64,000 bases of DNA from contig CAMFJD010000007.1 of NCBI GenBank assembly GCA_945956935.1, forward strand, positions 1-64,000. The letters run 5' to 3'. The DNA comes from an uncultured Bacillota bacterium. Lineage in GTDB: Bacteria > Bacillota_I > Bacilli_A > Culicoidibacterales > ZOR0006. A model generated the notes under the pieces. It was given only the letters and a program-made list of their open reading frames with translations, was not told the origin of the DNA and ran no database searches. This document shows, piece by piece, positions 44,867-55,799 of this stretch; the first letter of the stretch is position 1; each line of letters starts with the position of its first letter. Made by a program: the position numbers and the translations under genes.

Positions 44867-45376
44867 ATGGATATTAATTTTTCTTTGGATTTTGATCCAC
44901 TAACGTTTATTTTAAGCCTAGTTTCGACGGCAGTTTTATTTTATGTACTATTTAAGTTGCTTTGGCAACCGCTTCAAAATTACTTAGATCGTCGCCAACA
45001 ATATGTTGTTGAGCAAATTTCAGCAGCTGATGAACAAAATAAAGCAGCAGTTGAAACAAATGAGCAAGCGCAAAAACGTCTTCGTCGTGTTCAAGAAGAA
45101 GCAACTGATATTTTAGAAACAGCACGTATGCGTGCTGATCAGACAGCAACGAAATTGGCAGATGATTTACAAGAAGATTTACGCAAGCGGCGTGAAGCGT
45201 TTGATGCTCAATTGGTAATTGATCAACAATTGGCGCAAAAAGCGTTAAAAGATGATGCAATTGACTTATCAGTCTTGATTGCAAGTCAATTACTCAGTGA
45301 ACAGGTAGATGAAGCAAATACGAAAGCCCGTGCATTAGCAATGGCAGAGAAAATGGTGATGGCAAATGAACGCTAA
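44867..45376 (+). CDS. atpF: ATP synthase Fo subunit b
   Basis: 169 aa. One N-terminal membrane helix (about 12-30) followed by a long charged helix (about 40-165), the peripheral stalk that dimerises and binds delta. GAGGTGAAG precedes ATG. It overlaps atpH by 11 nt. Confidence 0.94.
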   Translation: MDINFSLDFDPLTFILSLVSTAVLFYVLFKLLWQPLQNYLDRRQQYVVEQISAADEQNKAAVETNEQAQKRLRRVQEEATDILETARMRADQTATKLADDLQEDLRKRREAFDAQLVIDQQLAQKALKDDAIDLSVLIASQLLSEQVDEANTKARALAMAEKMVMANER

Positions 45377-45899
45377 TGTCGCGCAAAAATATGCGCAAGC
45401 ATTGTTTTTGACCGTTGAAACACAATATCATCAAAAAGCTGAGCAATTAGTTATGATTGCCCAGCAATTTACACAGCAACCAATTGTCTTTCGGTTATTG
45501 GAAGATCCACGTTTGAGTATAGAACAAAAAAATAGTTTTTTACAAGAAACGTGTCAGGGTGCTGATCAAATAATTATTGAATTTATGCAATTAGTTGTCA
45601 AAAACCAACGTGTTCGTGAAATAAGTGCTATTGCAGATTACTTTGAAGCACTTGTACTAAAAGTAAATGGACAGCAAAAAGCGACTGTCACTACCGCTAC
45701 AAAACTAGATGAAGCAACACTAGCAACACTAATAAAAGCTGTTGAAACAAAGACAGCTACAAAATTAGTAGCAACACATGTTGTTGATCCAAGTATTATT
45801 GGTGGGGTGAAAGTAAGCGTTGGAGCACAAACATTTGATGACTCATTTGCAACGAAACTACAAAAATTACAGTCAGACTTACAAAAGATGACTGTTTAA
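45366..45899 (+). CDS. atpH: ATP synthase F1 subunit delta
   Basis: 177 aa. OSCP/delta pattern: NVAQKYAQALFLTVETQY at the N-terminus and VDPSIIGGVKVSVGAQTFDDSFATKLQKLQSDL at the C-terminus. It joins the b stalk to the top of F1. Its start lies inside atpF. Confidence 0.94.
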   Translation: MNANVAQKYAQALFLTVETQYHQKAEQLVMIAQQFTQQPIVFRLLEDPRLSIEQKNSFLQETCQGADQIIIEFMQLVVKNQRVREISAIADYFEALVLKVNGQQKATVTTATKLDEATLATLIKAVETKTATKLVATHVVDPSIIGGVKVSVGAQTFDDSFATKLQKLQSDLQKMTV

Positions 45900-45915
45900 A
45901 CCATGAGGTGTCTAT

Positions 45916-47436
45916 ATGAGCTTAAAACCAGAAGAATTAAGCCGTGTCCTCGCCCAAAAATTGAAAGACTATGAACAAACAGTTGATTACTATGAATCAG
46001 GTGTAGTTGTGAAAGTCGGAGATGGTGTTGCGACGGCAAACGGATTAGATAATATTATGATGAGTGAGCTTGTTGAATTTGCTGACGGTACTTTAGGAAT
46101 GGCAATCAACCTTGAAATGCATACAGTTGGGATTGTTATGTTAAGCGAGAGTGATGAAATTCGTGAAGGATCAATCGTCAAACGTACAGGACGTATCGTC
46201 GAAGTTCCAGTCGGTGATGGATTATTAGGACGTGTTGTTAATCCATTAGGAGAACCAATTGATGGAAAGGGAGAACTCGTTTCAACAGGTGTTAGACCAA
46301 TTGAACGTATTGCTCCTGGGGTTATGACACGTAAGAGTGTCCACCAGCCATTACAAACGGGGATTAAAGCGATTGATGCAATGTTCCCAATTGGGCGCGG
46401 GCAACGTGAATTAATAATCGGTGACCGTCAAACAGGAAAAACAGCAATTGCAATCGATACAATTTTGAACCAAAAAGGTGAAAATGTGAAATGTATTTAT
46501 GTTGCAATTGGACAAAAAAACTCAACAATTGCAAACGTATATAATACGTTATTACGTCATGGTGCAATGGAATATACAACAATTGTTGCAGCAAGTGCTT
46601 CAGATATGGCACCAGTACAATATTTAGCTCCGTATGCTGGATGTGCAATTGGTGAGGAATGGATGGATAATGGTGAGGATGTATTAATTGTTTATGATGA
46701 TTTATCAAAACATGCTGTAGCATACCGTACATTATCGTTGTTACTTCGTCGTCCACCAGGTCGTGAAGCATATCCAGGAGATGTATTTTACCTTCATTCA
46801 CGTTTATTAGAACGTGCTTGTAAATTAAATGCTGAATATGGTGGTGGATCGATGACAGCCTTACCAATTATCGAGACACAAGCGGGAGATATCTCTGCGT
46901 ATATTCCAACAAATGTAATTTCTATCACAGATGGGCAAATCTTCTTGCAAGCAGATTTATTCAATGCTGGTCAACGACCAGCCATTGATACTGGACTTTC
47001 AGTATCACGTGTAGGTGGAGATGCACAAACGAAAATTGTGAAAAAATTATCTGGATCAATGAAAATTGACTTAGCACAATATTCAGAGTTACAGGCTTTT
47101 GCACAATTTAGTTCAGACCTTGATGCAACAACAAAAGCAGTATTAGATCGTGGTTCAAAATTAATGGAAATGATTAAACAACCCGTGAATCAACCAGTAC
47201 GTTTAGAAGAGCAAACGATTTTATTATTTGTTGCGCAAAATGGATATTTAACAAAAATTGCTGTAAACGATATGAAGCGCTTTGAAAAAGAAGTATTTGA
47301 ATTCTTTGAAATTCAAGGGCAAGATGTGTATGCGTTAATTCGTGAACAAAAAGCTTTGACTCCAGAAGTTGAAGCAGCAATTCGAATTGAACTTGACAAG
47401 TTCATGGCGAATTTCGCAGTAGCAGGTGATCGTTAA
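45916..47436 (+). CDS. atpA: ATP synthase F1 subunit alpha
   Basis: 506 aa. Walker [14 protein letters not shown] (about 170-182), non-catalytic nucleotide site, signature [14 protein letters not shown]. Regulatory and structural partner of beta in the hexamer. GAGGTG precedes ATG; overlaps atpG by 1 nt. Confidence 0.98.
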   Translation: MSLKPEELSRVLAQKLKDYEQTVDYYESGVVVKVGDGVATANGLDNIMMSELVEFADGTLGMAINLEMHTVGIVMLSESDEIREGSIVKRTGRIVEVPVGDGLLGRVVNPLGEPIDGKGELVSTGVRPIERIAPGVMTRKSVHQPLQTGIKAIDAMFPIGRGQRELIIGDRQTGKTAIAIDTILNQKGENVKCIYVAIGQKNSTIANVYNTLLRHGAMEYTTIVAASASDMAPVQYLAPYAGCAIGEEWMDNGEDVLIVYDDLSKHAVAYRTLSLLLRRPPGREAYPGDVFYLHSRLLERACKLNAEYGGGSMTALPIIETQAGDISAYIPTNVISITDGQIFLQADLFNAGQRPAIDTGLSVSRVGGDAQTKIVKKLSGSMKIDLAQYSELQAFAQFSSDLDATTKAVLDRGSKLMEMIKQPVNQPVRLEEQTILLFVAQNGYLTKIAVNDMKRFEKEVFEFFEIQGQDVYALIREQKALTPEVEAAIRIELDKFMANFAVAGDR

Positions 47437-48332
47437 TGGCAAAAGGGATGAAAGCGATCAAAGATCGCATGTCTTCAATTACATCAACGAAAAAAGTAAC
47501 TAGTGCAATGCAGCTTGTTTCGATGGCAAAGCTACAAAAGTATCAGCGCCAAATTATTTCGATTAAGTCGTATAAGGAACTTGTTGAACAACATATGCAA
47601 CACATATTAGTCGCAGCAAAAAATAAACAAACGGAAATTGATGTCTCATATTTCCGACAACCGACACATACGAATAAAATTGCGTATATCGTATTTACAT
47701 CGGATGTTGGATTATGTGGTGGATATAACGTGAACGTGTTAAGGACGTTACGTGAAGAAGTAAAGCGTCAACCAGATGTTGAACATTTGTTCTATTTTGT
47801 TGGGAAAACCGGTGCTGAAAAAGCAGCGTTTTACAATTTAACTGCAACGTTTGCTGTAAGTGGGCGCAATGAAACATTGACATATGAAGAGCTGACAGAT
47901 GAAATTGTCATGCCATTACTTGATATGTATGCAAATGAAGAAATTGATGCAATTAAAATTATGTATACAGATTATAAAAATCCACTCGTACAGACGCCAA
48001 TTTTAACGCAAATGTTACCAGCAAATTTTCAAACAGATGTGATGACAGAGGAGACAAAAACACCGATTTTAACAGCAGATACGTTGTTTGAACCGGATCC
48101 AAATACAGTGTTGATGTATTTAGCACCGAAAATGATTTCGACAATGGCATATATTTATTTGTTAGAATCATTAACAAGTGAATCGGCAAGTCGTCGAATG
48201 GCGATGGAGAGTGCAAATACAAATGCTGATCAAATGTTAGATACGTTATCGATTTTATACAATCGTGAGCGTCAAGCAGCGATTACCCAAGAAATGTCAG
48301 AAATTATTGGGGGATCAGAAAGTTTAAATTAG
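47436..48332 (+). CDS. atpG: ATP synthase F1 subunit gamma
   Basis: 298 aa. The central rotor: N-terminal helix MKAIKDRMSSITSTKKVTSAMQLVSMAKL and C-terminal helix SESASRRMAMESANTNADQMLDTLSILYNRERQAAITQEMSEIIGG, both signature regions. It overlaps atpA by one base. Confidence 0.97.
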   Translation: MAKGMKAIKDRMSSITSTKKVTSAMQLVSMAKLQKYQRQIISIKSYKELVEQHMQHILVAAKNKQTEIDVSYFRQPTHTNKIAYIVFTSDVGLCGGYNVNVLRTLREEVKRQPDVEHLFYFVGKTGAEKAAFYNLTATFAVSGRNETLTYEELTDEIVMPLLDMYANEEIDAIKIMYTDYKNPLVQTPILTQMLPANFQTDVMTEETKTPILTADTLFEPDPNTVLMYLAPKMISTMAYIYLLESLTSESASRRMAMESANTNADQMLDTLSILYNRERQAAITQEMSEIIGGSESLN

Positions 48333-48342
48333 GAGGAAATGA

Positions 48343-49749
<1,407 letters not shown>

Positions 49750-49751
49750 CT

Positions 49752-50162
49752 ATGAGTTTTCATCTGAAAGTTGTCGCAATTGATCGCCTTCTTTTTGAGG
49801 GTGATATCGATAAAATGGTCGTTACAACAACTGATGGTCAATTGACAATTTTACCAAATCATATTCCTTTGATTAGTATTTTGAAAATTGCACCGCTCAT
49901 TATTGAACAAAATGGTGAACGAAAATATTTGGCGATAAGCGGTGGATACATGAGTATTCAACGCCATGAGACATTAATTGTAGCAGATATTGCTGAATGG
50001 GCTCACGAAATTGATATTGATCGTGTGGAAGAAGCAAAAATACGTGCACAACACGCATTGAGTAATCCATTAGAATTCGTTGATCCAACAGTTGCCGAGA
50101 AGGAATTAAAAAAGGCATTAAATCGTTTACATGTTCACGATCTGTATAAGAATGGTCATTAG
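49752..50162 (+). CDS. atpC: ATP synthase F1 subunit epsilon
   Basis: 136 aa. N-terminal beta-sandwich (SFHLKVVAIDRLLFEGDIDKMVVTT, LPNHIPLISIL, ISGGYMSI) and a C-terminal two-helix domain that can inhibit hydrolysis. Two nt separate it from atpD. Last gene of the atp operon. Confidence 0.95.
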   Translation: MSFHLKVVAIDRLLFEGDIDKMVVTTTDGQLTILPNHIPLISILKIAPLIIEQNGERKYLAISGGYMSIQRHETLIVADIAEWAHEIDIDRVEEAKIRAQHALSNPLEFVDPTVAEKELKKALNRLHVHDLYKNGH

Positions 50163-50163
50163 T

Positions 50164-50205
50164 AAGAAAAGGCATGGAGCAAAAGCTTCATGCCTTTTCT
50201 TTTTG
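50164..50205 (+). terminator. Terminator of the atp operon
   Basis: A 17-bp stem with one mismatch (50164-50180 with 50185-50201), loop AAAA, T5. Confidence 0.9.
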
Positions 50206-50284
50206 TCAAATAAAAGGTGATTTGTTATAATGGCAATAAGTGTATGAAAAATACACGCGAACAAAGAGAAGGGAGTTGCCGAGT

Positions 50285-50521
50285 ATGGAACAAGCTTTTG
50301 TGAGTCAGTCGGTGTTACACCTACTTGTATATTTTGTTAATTTTAGTGTATTGTTTTGGGCGCTACAAGCAGTTCAGTGGCAATATCTTTTTCGAAAGAA
50401 TAGCAGTAGTCAAATTTTAATTGCTCAAACGTTAGTTTCAATGGGATTGGCATATATGTCGACACAGTTTTTGTTAGCGTTATTTTATTCTGGGCAAACC
50501 ATTATGAATTCGCAATTTTAG
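50285..50521 (+). CDS. DUF1146 membrane protein (YwzB-like)
   Basis: 78 aa from ATG 50285, 9 nt after GGGAG; the longer frame lacks a site. Two hydrophobic helices flank the family-typical WALQAVQWQYLFRKNSSSQ segment. YwzB homologues sit between atpC and murA across Bacilli, as here. The function is unknown. 21 nt separate it from murA, so the two are probably cotranscribed. Confidence 0.85.
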   Translation: MEQAFVSQSVLHLLVYFVNFSVLFWALQAVQWQYLFRKNSSSQILIAQTLVSMGLAYMSTQFLLALFYSGQTIMNSQF

Positions 50522-50542
50522 CAGAGTTTTAGGAGAATATAT

Positions 50543-51802
50543 ATGAGTGAATATATCATAGTACAAAAAGGGAACCCCCTAGTAGGTGAAGTACAGATAG
50601 AAGGTGCAAAAAATGCTGTCTTACCGATTATGGCAGCAAGTTTATTAGCCAAAGGATCAAGTGTTTCACTCGAACGAGTACCATTGTTAACAGATGTTCA
50701 AACAATGGCGGCAGTCCTGAGTAATTTAGGGGCGCGTGTGATGCATTCGGAAAATAATATGGAAATTATGATACCTGAAAAATTACAGACACAAACGCCT
50801 GAACATTTAATTTCAAAAATGAGAGCATCAATTCTAGTTATGGGAGCATTATTAACACGTGAAGGAAAAGCAAGTGTTGTTATGCCTGGTGGCTGTGCGA
50901 TAGGTTCACGTCCACTGGATATTCATCTAAGGGGTTTTGAAGCACTTGGTGCTAAAATTCAATTGAGTCATGGTGTTATTGAAGCGAGTGTTGTTGGTCG
51001 TTTGAAGGGTACAACATATAATCTCGGTTTTCCAAGCGTTGGAGCAACAGAAAACCTTATGATTGCAGCAACGCTTGCAGAAGGGGTAACTGTATTGCAA
51101 GGAGTTGCTCGTGAGCCTGAAATTATTGATCTTGCCAATTTTCTAAATGCAATGGGAGCGAAAATACATGGTGCAGGGACTGATATAATTGAAATTCATG
51201 GAGTTGATACTCTCCATGAATGCCAATATGAAATTTTATCAGATAGGATTGAAGCTGGTACTTTTATGGTAGCAGCAGCGATTACAGGTGGGGACATTAT
51301 TATTAAAAATATTGTGCCTGATCATCTTCAACCACTCACATCAAAACTTCAACAAATAGGAGTTGAAATGACTGTAGGTACAGATTGGATTGGAGTCAAA
51401 GGTATGCCTTCATATCGTGCAGTCGATATTAAAACTGGACCGCACCCGCATTTCCCAACTGATATGCAGTCACAAATGTTGGCATTGTTGCTGTGTTGTG
51501 AAGGGGTATCAACGTTAACAGAAACAATTTTTGAAAATCGTTTCATGCATATTGAGCAGTTAAACCATATGGGAGCACAAATAACAGTTGATGCGAATAT
51601 CGCAATTATTACAAAGCAGCGATTACACGGTATGCGAGTAAAAGCAACTGATTTGCGATCGGCAGCAGGGCTTGTCTTAGCGGGTTTAATTGCAGATGGA
51701 GAAACAAAAATTGAACAGCTACATCATCTCGATCGTGGATATGTTGATTTTGTTGGAAAGTTACAAAAGTTAGGTGCGACTATTTCACGCATAGAACGTT
51801 AA
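50543..51802 (+). CDS. murA: UDP-N-acetylglucosamine 1-carboxyvinyltransferase (main MurA)
   Basis: 419 aa. K23-N24 in GAKNAV and C118 in MPGGCAIGSRPLDIHLRGF, the canonical fosfomycin-target loop. First committed step of peptidoglycan precursor synthesis in the cytosol. Position after DUF1146 and before mbl corresponds to murAA of Bacillus. The window therefore holds both Firmicute MurA paralogues. Confidence 0.96.
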   Translation: MSEYIIVQKGNPLVGEVQIEGAKNAVLPIMAASLLAKGSSVSLERVPLLTDVQTMAAVLSNLGARVMHSENNMEIMIPEKLQTQTPEHLISKMRASILVMGALLTREGKASVVMPGGCAIGSRPLDIHLRGFEALGAKIQLSHGVIEASVVGRLKGTTYNLGFPSVGATENLMIAATLAEGVTVLQGVAREPEIIDLANFLNAMGAKIHGAGTDIIEIHGVDTLHECQYEILSDRIEAGTFMVAAAITGGDIIIKNIVPDHLQPLTSKLQQIGVEMTVGTDWIGVKGMPSYRAVDIKTGPHPHFPTDMQSQMLALLLCCEGVSTLTETIFENRFMHIEQLNHMGAQITVDANIAIITKQRLHGMRVKATDLRSAAGLVLAGLIADGETKIEQLHHLDRGYVDFVGKLQKLGATISRIER

Positions 51803-51922
51803 GGAAAATTAATCAAATTTAGTCAAGAAATAGCCTGTTTTTGTGATATAATAACTGAGAATGTTGAACAAAGACAAAAAAAGAATGAAATATGAATGAA
51901 ATGATTTTGGAGGAATGATTGA

Positions 51923-52918
51923 ATGTTTGGATCAAAAGACGTAGGAATTGATTTGGGAACAGCAAATATATTAATTTATGTACAAGGAAAAGGTATTGTT
52001 TTAAATGAGCCAACAGTTGTTGCTGTTGATTCAAAGAGCCGTCGTTTATTAGCGGTAGGTGAAGAAGCACGTGAAATGATTGGACGTACACCTGGACAAG
52101 TAGAAGCAATCCGTCCATTAAAAGATGGAGTTATTGCGGATTTTGAAGCAACTGAAGCAATGTTACAGTATTTTATGAGTTCATTGAATGTGCGTGGGTT
52201 ATTTTCACGTCCACGTATTTTAATTTGCTGTCCAACTAATATTACGACAGTGGAGCGTAATGCGATTCGTGAAGCAGCAGAACGCGCTGGAGCAAAACAA
52301 GTATTTTTAGAAGAAGAACCAAAAGTTGCTGCAATTGGTGCTGGATTAGATGTATCACGTCCAACTGGAAATATGATTTTTGATATCGGTGGGGGAACAA
52401 CTGATATTGCCGTTATTTCACTTGGTGAAATAGTAACAAGTGCATCAGTAAAAATTGCTGGGAATAAGTTTGATGGTGATATTTTACGTCATATTAAAGA
52501 CAAGCATAAATTATTAATTGGAGAGCGCACAGCTGAGCAAATTAAAATTCAAATTGCAACAGTGTATGCTGGTGGTCGTGATGAAACGATGCAAGTACGT
52601 GGTCGTGACCTCGTAACAGGATTACCGAAAACAATTACAATTACATCGGAAGAAATTGAACTAGCCTTACGTGAATCTGTTTCTGTGTTAGTGAGTGCAT
52701 CAAAAACAGTGTTAGAACAAACACCGCCAGAATTAGCGGCTGATATTATTGACCGTGGAATTGTTTTAACTGGTGGTGGTGCGTTATTACACGGATTAGA
52801 TCAATTGTTATCTGATGAATTATTAGTACCGGTATTTATTGCTGAGGAGCCACTGAGTTGTGTAGCACGTGGAACAGGTGCGATGTTAGAAAATATTGAT
52901 AAGTATGGTTTGAAATAA
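51923..52918 (+). CDS. mbl: MreB-like cytoskeletal protein Mbl
   Basis: 331 aa. Actin-fold ATPase: DVGIDLGTANILIYVQGKGIVLNEPTVVAVD (phosphate 1), FDIGGGTTDIAVISLGEIV (phosphate 2), and LTGGGALLHGLDQLL (adenosine). Guides lateral wall synthesis in rod cells. Mbl is assigned over MreB because it follows murA and has no mreC downstream. Suggests a rod-shaped cell. Ends in a terminator. Confidence 0.93.
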   Translation: MFGSKDVGIDLGTANILIYVQGKGIVLNEPTVVAVDSKSRRLLAVGEEAREMIGRTPGQVEAIRPLKDGVIADFEATEAMLQYFMSSLNVRGLFSRPRILICCPTNITTVERNAIREAAERAGAKQVFLEEEPKVAAIGAGLDVSRPTGNMIFDIGGGTTDIAVISLGEIVTSASVKIAGNKFDGDILRHIKDKHKLLIGERTAEQIKIQIATVYAGGRDETMQVRGRDLVTGLPKTITITSEEIELALRESVSVLVSASKTVLEQTPPELAADIIDRGIVLTGGGALLHGLDQLLSDELLVPVFIAEEPLSCVARGTGAMLENIDKYGLK

Positions 52919-52928
52919 AGTTGAATTT

Positions 52929-52964
52929 AATAGGCCCTCCACATAAGTGAGAGGGCCTATTTTA
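52929..52964 (+). terminator. Terminator after mbl
   Basis: An 11-bp GC-rich stem (52929-52939 with 52951-52961) and T4. The ribosome binding site of the next gene follows at once, so some read-through may serve it. Confidence 0.85.
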
Positions 52965-52979
52965 TAAGGAGAGTAGTAT

Positions 52980-53705
52980 ATGGCTAATCGACAAACACGG
53001 AAAAAACAACAAACACGAAAAAGACGTAATCTCATTGTTATGATAGTTGCAATTTTAATTATTTTAGTTGTTGGTGGCATTGGTACGGTGTTTTTATTAA
53101 ATCAAATGGATAATACAACAGCGACAGTACCGACGAGTAGTGATCCACAAGTACGTACAACACTACAGAAACGAATGCAACAAGAAGTAGATTCACTTGT
53201 GATGACGGGTGATTATAAAGAACTTGAAGTGCTGAGTATGGATGCAGTTGCACAAATTTTCACATATCAAGCACTCATGAGCGATACACAGTTACATGGA
53301 ATGGCGTATATTCAGCCTGAAAAAGTACAAGAGTATTTAGAGTTTTTAAAAACAACAATATATTTTTACTATAGTGATTTAGTGAATACATATGGTGAAA
53401 GTGAACTGCCAGAGGTTGCCAATGTAATCATTGGTGAAATATATGAAGATACATATACTGACGAGGCAACAGAAACCGAGTATACGGCGTATGAAGTCGA
53501 AGTGACATGGAACTACTTGAATTCAAAATCAACTGTAGATAGCAATCAGCAGTGGGCGAATTCAGCGACATTGACATGGATATATGATGAGAATCAATCA
53601 CAATGGTACCTAGTAAAAATTGACAGTGAACATGATGAAGATATTCTACTAGTAGCGAATAGTGATGGGGAGAATACAGAGTCAACAGTTTTTGAATCTG
53701 AGTAA
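52980..53705 (+). CDS. Membrane-anchored extracellular protein of unknown function
   Basis: 241 aa. Very basic start (RQTRKKQQTRKRRN, 4-17), one hydrophobic helix (about 18-40), then an acidic outside domain rich in Tyr/Thr (about 60-241). Conserved-looking motifs are absent. The alternating EVEVTWNYL...SATLTWIYDENQSQWYLVKI pattern suggests a beta-sheet, NTF2-like or similar. AAGGAGAG precedes ATG. It directly follows mbl (61 nt), so a role in envelope growth is possible but unproven. Confidence 0.78.
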   Translation: MANRQTRKKQQTRKRRNLIVMIVAILIILVVGGIGTVFLLNQMDNTTATVPTSSDPQVRTTLQKRMQQEVDSLVMTGDYKELEVLSMDAVAQIFTYQALMSDTQLHGMAYIQPEKVQEYLEFLKTTIYFYYSDLVNTYGESELPEVANVIIGEIYEDTYTDEATETEYTAYEVEVTWNYLNSKSTVDSNQQWANSATLTWIYDENQSQWYLVKIDSEHDEDILLVANSDGENTESTVFESE

Positions 53706-54278
53706 AATAAAAATGTAGTAGTATGTCGTGCATAGTCGTATGTGGATATAAATGATTGAGAGAGTATACAATTGAAAATGAGGAAGGATTGAGTTCTCTA
53801 TTGAGTTAGGAACCGTCCTTTTTATTTTATGGAAAAACGGCTGCTATTAACCTCGTTGTTGAATTACCAATTAAAATTCTTGTTTGATAATTCTGGACGC
53901 TTGTTATGCTTATACGATTAGTTGGGTGTTGATTAGAAGAGTAATTTTTTTGAAAGGAATATTACTTGGAAGTTATCTTTAATATTTCAAATGTTTGTGA
54001 TTTTAACATATGGATAGACACGATATCTGGATAAGGGATTGTTTTGAATGTAGCATTCAATATTTACATGGGTTCATTTAGTAATTATATGAAATAGTTG
54101 ATGTGATTATTATTTATGCGATAGCTAATATGGTACTGTCAAATTAATATTATAATTTTATATTCTGTGTTTATTTTGTAATATAAAAACACCTCATTAT
54201 TTGTGTCCAAGTAATGAGGTGTTTGAAAATTATGCTATCACTTTTTAGTTGCTATCATGAATTATTGTTATGTGGCCA
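53706..54278. other. 573-bp gap without a convincing gene
   Basis: It holds a terminator-like hairpin (53784-53820, AAGGA/TCCTT ends and T5) and the terminator at 54187-54224. The middle is A+T-rich with stops in all frames. The only start with a ribosome binding site, TTG near 53965 after GAAAGGAA, opens just over 20 codons. It may be decayed coding sequence or hold an unrecognised small RNA. Confidence 0.6.
54187..54224 (-). terminator. Terminator of the LCP gene
   Basis: A perfect 13-bp stem (54187-54199 with 54212-54224), T-rich on the minus strand. Confidence 0.85.
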
Positions 54279-55661
54279 TTAGGTTCCAGGCTCTGGAGTT
54301 GTTTCAGTAACTGGAGGCTCTGGAGTTGTTTCAGGTTCTGAAGGCTCTGGAGTTGTTTCAGGTTCTGAAGGTCCTGGAGTTATTTCAGGTTCTGAAGATT
54401 CCGGTGTTGTTTCAGGTTCTGAAGGTTCTGGAGTTGTTTCAGTAACTGGAGGTTCTTCGATACTTGGTGTTTCTATCCATGTATCCGTTGGAGTAGTATC
54501 AGTGATGGGATCATTATCAATCACTGGTGTTGTATCCTCAGACGGAACGATATCGGTATACATAGGTGTTAATCCATTAATTGTTTCAGGTCTTGGATAC
54601 TGATAATTAGCATTGAAAGCATATTCACCATTTGATATTACTGGTGAAAGATTTAGGGCCATACTGATTTGTTGCTGTAAGTATTCAATGCTTTCAATGT
54701 AGGGAATCATGTACCAAGCACGTCCGTTTAGTTCACCTTCAAAAATATAACCATCACCTTGAATTTGGAGCGTACGGAAAGCAAATCCATTGATGTCACC
54801 GCCACGAGCAGCGAGAATGTTTTGTGCAAGTGATAACATAGAGGTCATCTGATTAATTGACATGTTTGTTGCAATATTGTTAGCAGCTGCATCTAGAATA
54901 CCGTTGATTGAGAATACACCTTGTACACTAAGTGCTTTTGTAGCAACTGCTTTGACGACTTCCATTTGGCGATTTCCACGATCCCCATCTGAGTCATAGT
55001 GACGCGTTCTTGCTAACGCTAGTGCTTGTTCACCGTTAACGTGTTGCATACCAAATTCATTGAAGCAAATTGCATAACGCTCCCGGTTACTATCAGATTC
55101 ACACCACATTGTTCCTTTTTGGAATTCAACCATTTGTTCCGGAAAGGGAATTAATCCTTCATCATCAGGTGATTGAATATATGATAAGAATCCAGAGCGC
55201 AAGTCAGGAACATTCATTTCGATACCACCGAGTGCATCAATAATATCCACAAATCCATTAAAATTAATTTTGAGATAAAAATCAATCGAAGTATCCAAGA
55301 GCTGTTCAATCGTATCAATTGTACACTCGGTACCACCATATGCATGGGCATGTGTAATTTTATCACGTAAATTATTTTTGCATGGAATCTCAACATAAGT
55401 ATCCCGGGGGATACTTGTCATCTGGATTGTTTGGCTCTGTGGGTTAATAGTCGCAAGATTTAAAGAATCAGCACGACCAGTATCTAATTCGGTTTCATCC
55501 ATACCAATAAGTAATACATTAAATGGTTGTTGAGTTACATTAATATTATTGCTATTGTTTGAATCGACAATTTTGTCAACTGATGTGAATATTTTATATC
55601 CGATAAATGCCGAATAGCTAAGTCCGACAATGAGTAATGTAATAAAGAACCAACGAAGCAT
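54279..55661 (-). CDS. LytR-CpsA-Psr (LCP) family wall glycopolymer ligase
   Basis: 460 aa from the first ATG. Membrane helix at 3-25, then the LCP domain: FNVLLIGMDETELDTGRADSLNLATINPQ, SIPRDTYVEIP, KITHAHAYGG, FNGFVDIIDALGGIEMNV, LARTRHYDSDGDRGNRQMEVV, with the conserved Arg/Asp pyrophosphate-binding residues. LCP enzymes attach teichoic-acid-like polymers to peptidoglycan outside the cell. The last 75 residues are Pro/Glu/Thr/Ser-rich nonapeptide repeats, probably wall-spanning. A strong AGGAGG (55709-55714) points to in-frame ATC codons at 55703/55700, 13-14 codons upstream of this ATG, so the true start may be noncanonical. Confidence 0.9.
   Translation of the reverse strand: MLRWFFITLLIVGLSYSAFIGYKIFTSVDKIVDSNNSNNINVTQQPFNVLLIGMDETELDTGRADSLNLATINPQSQTIQMTSIPRDTYVEIPCKNNLRDKITHAHAYGGTECTIDTIEQLLDTSIDFYLKINFNGFVDIIDALGGIEMNVPDLRSGFLSYIQSPDDEGLIPFPEQMVEFQKGTMWCESDSNRERYAICFNEFGMQHVNGEQALALARTRHYDSDGDRGNRQMEVVKAVATKALSVQGVFSINGILDAAANNIATNMSINQMTSMLSLAQNILAARGGDINGFAFRTLQIQGDGYIFEGELNGRAWYMIPYIESIEYLQQQISMALNLSPVISNGEYAFNANYQYPRPETINGLTPMYTDIVPSEDTTPVIDNDPITDTTPTDTWIETPSIEEPPVTETTPEPSEPETTPESSEPEITPGPSEPETTPEPSEPETTPEPPVTETTPEPGT
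54283..54450 (-). repeat. 27-bp tandem repeat coding for a Pro/Glu/Thr tail
   Basis: About six imperfect copies of a 27-bp unit (nonapeptide such as PEPSEPETT) form the 3' end of the LCP gene. Copy number is likely to vary between strains. Confidence 0.8.
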
Positions 55662-55799
55662 CCTTTTCCAAAGAGCGGATTTTTGGTTTGAATGTGCGAT
55701 GATAAACGCCTCCTTGTAAAATAGTGAATGTCATAAAAAATGACATATTATTGTTATTATAAAGTTTTTTATACGAGAACAACAGTTGAAAATGTAATT

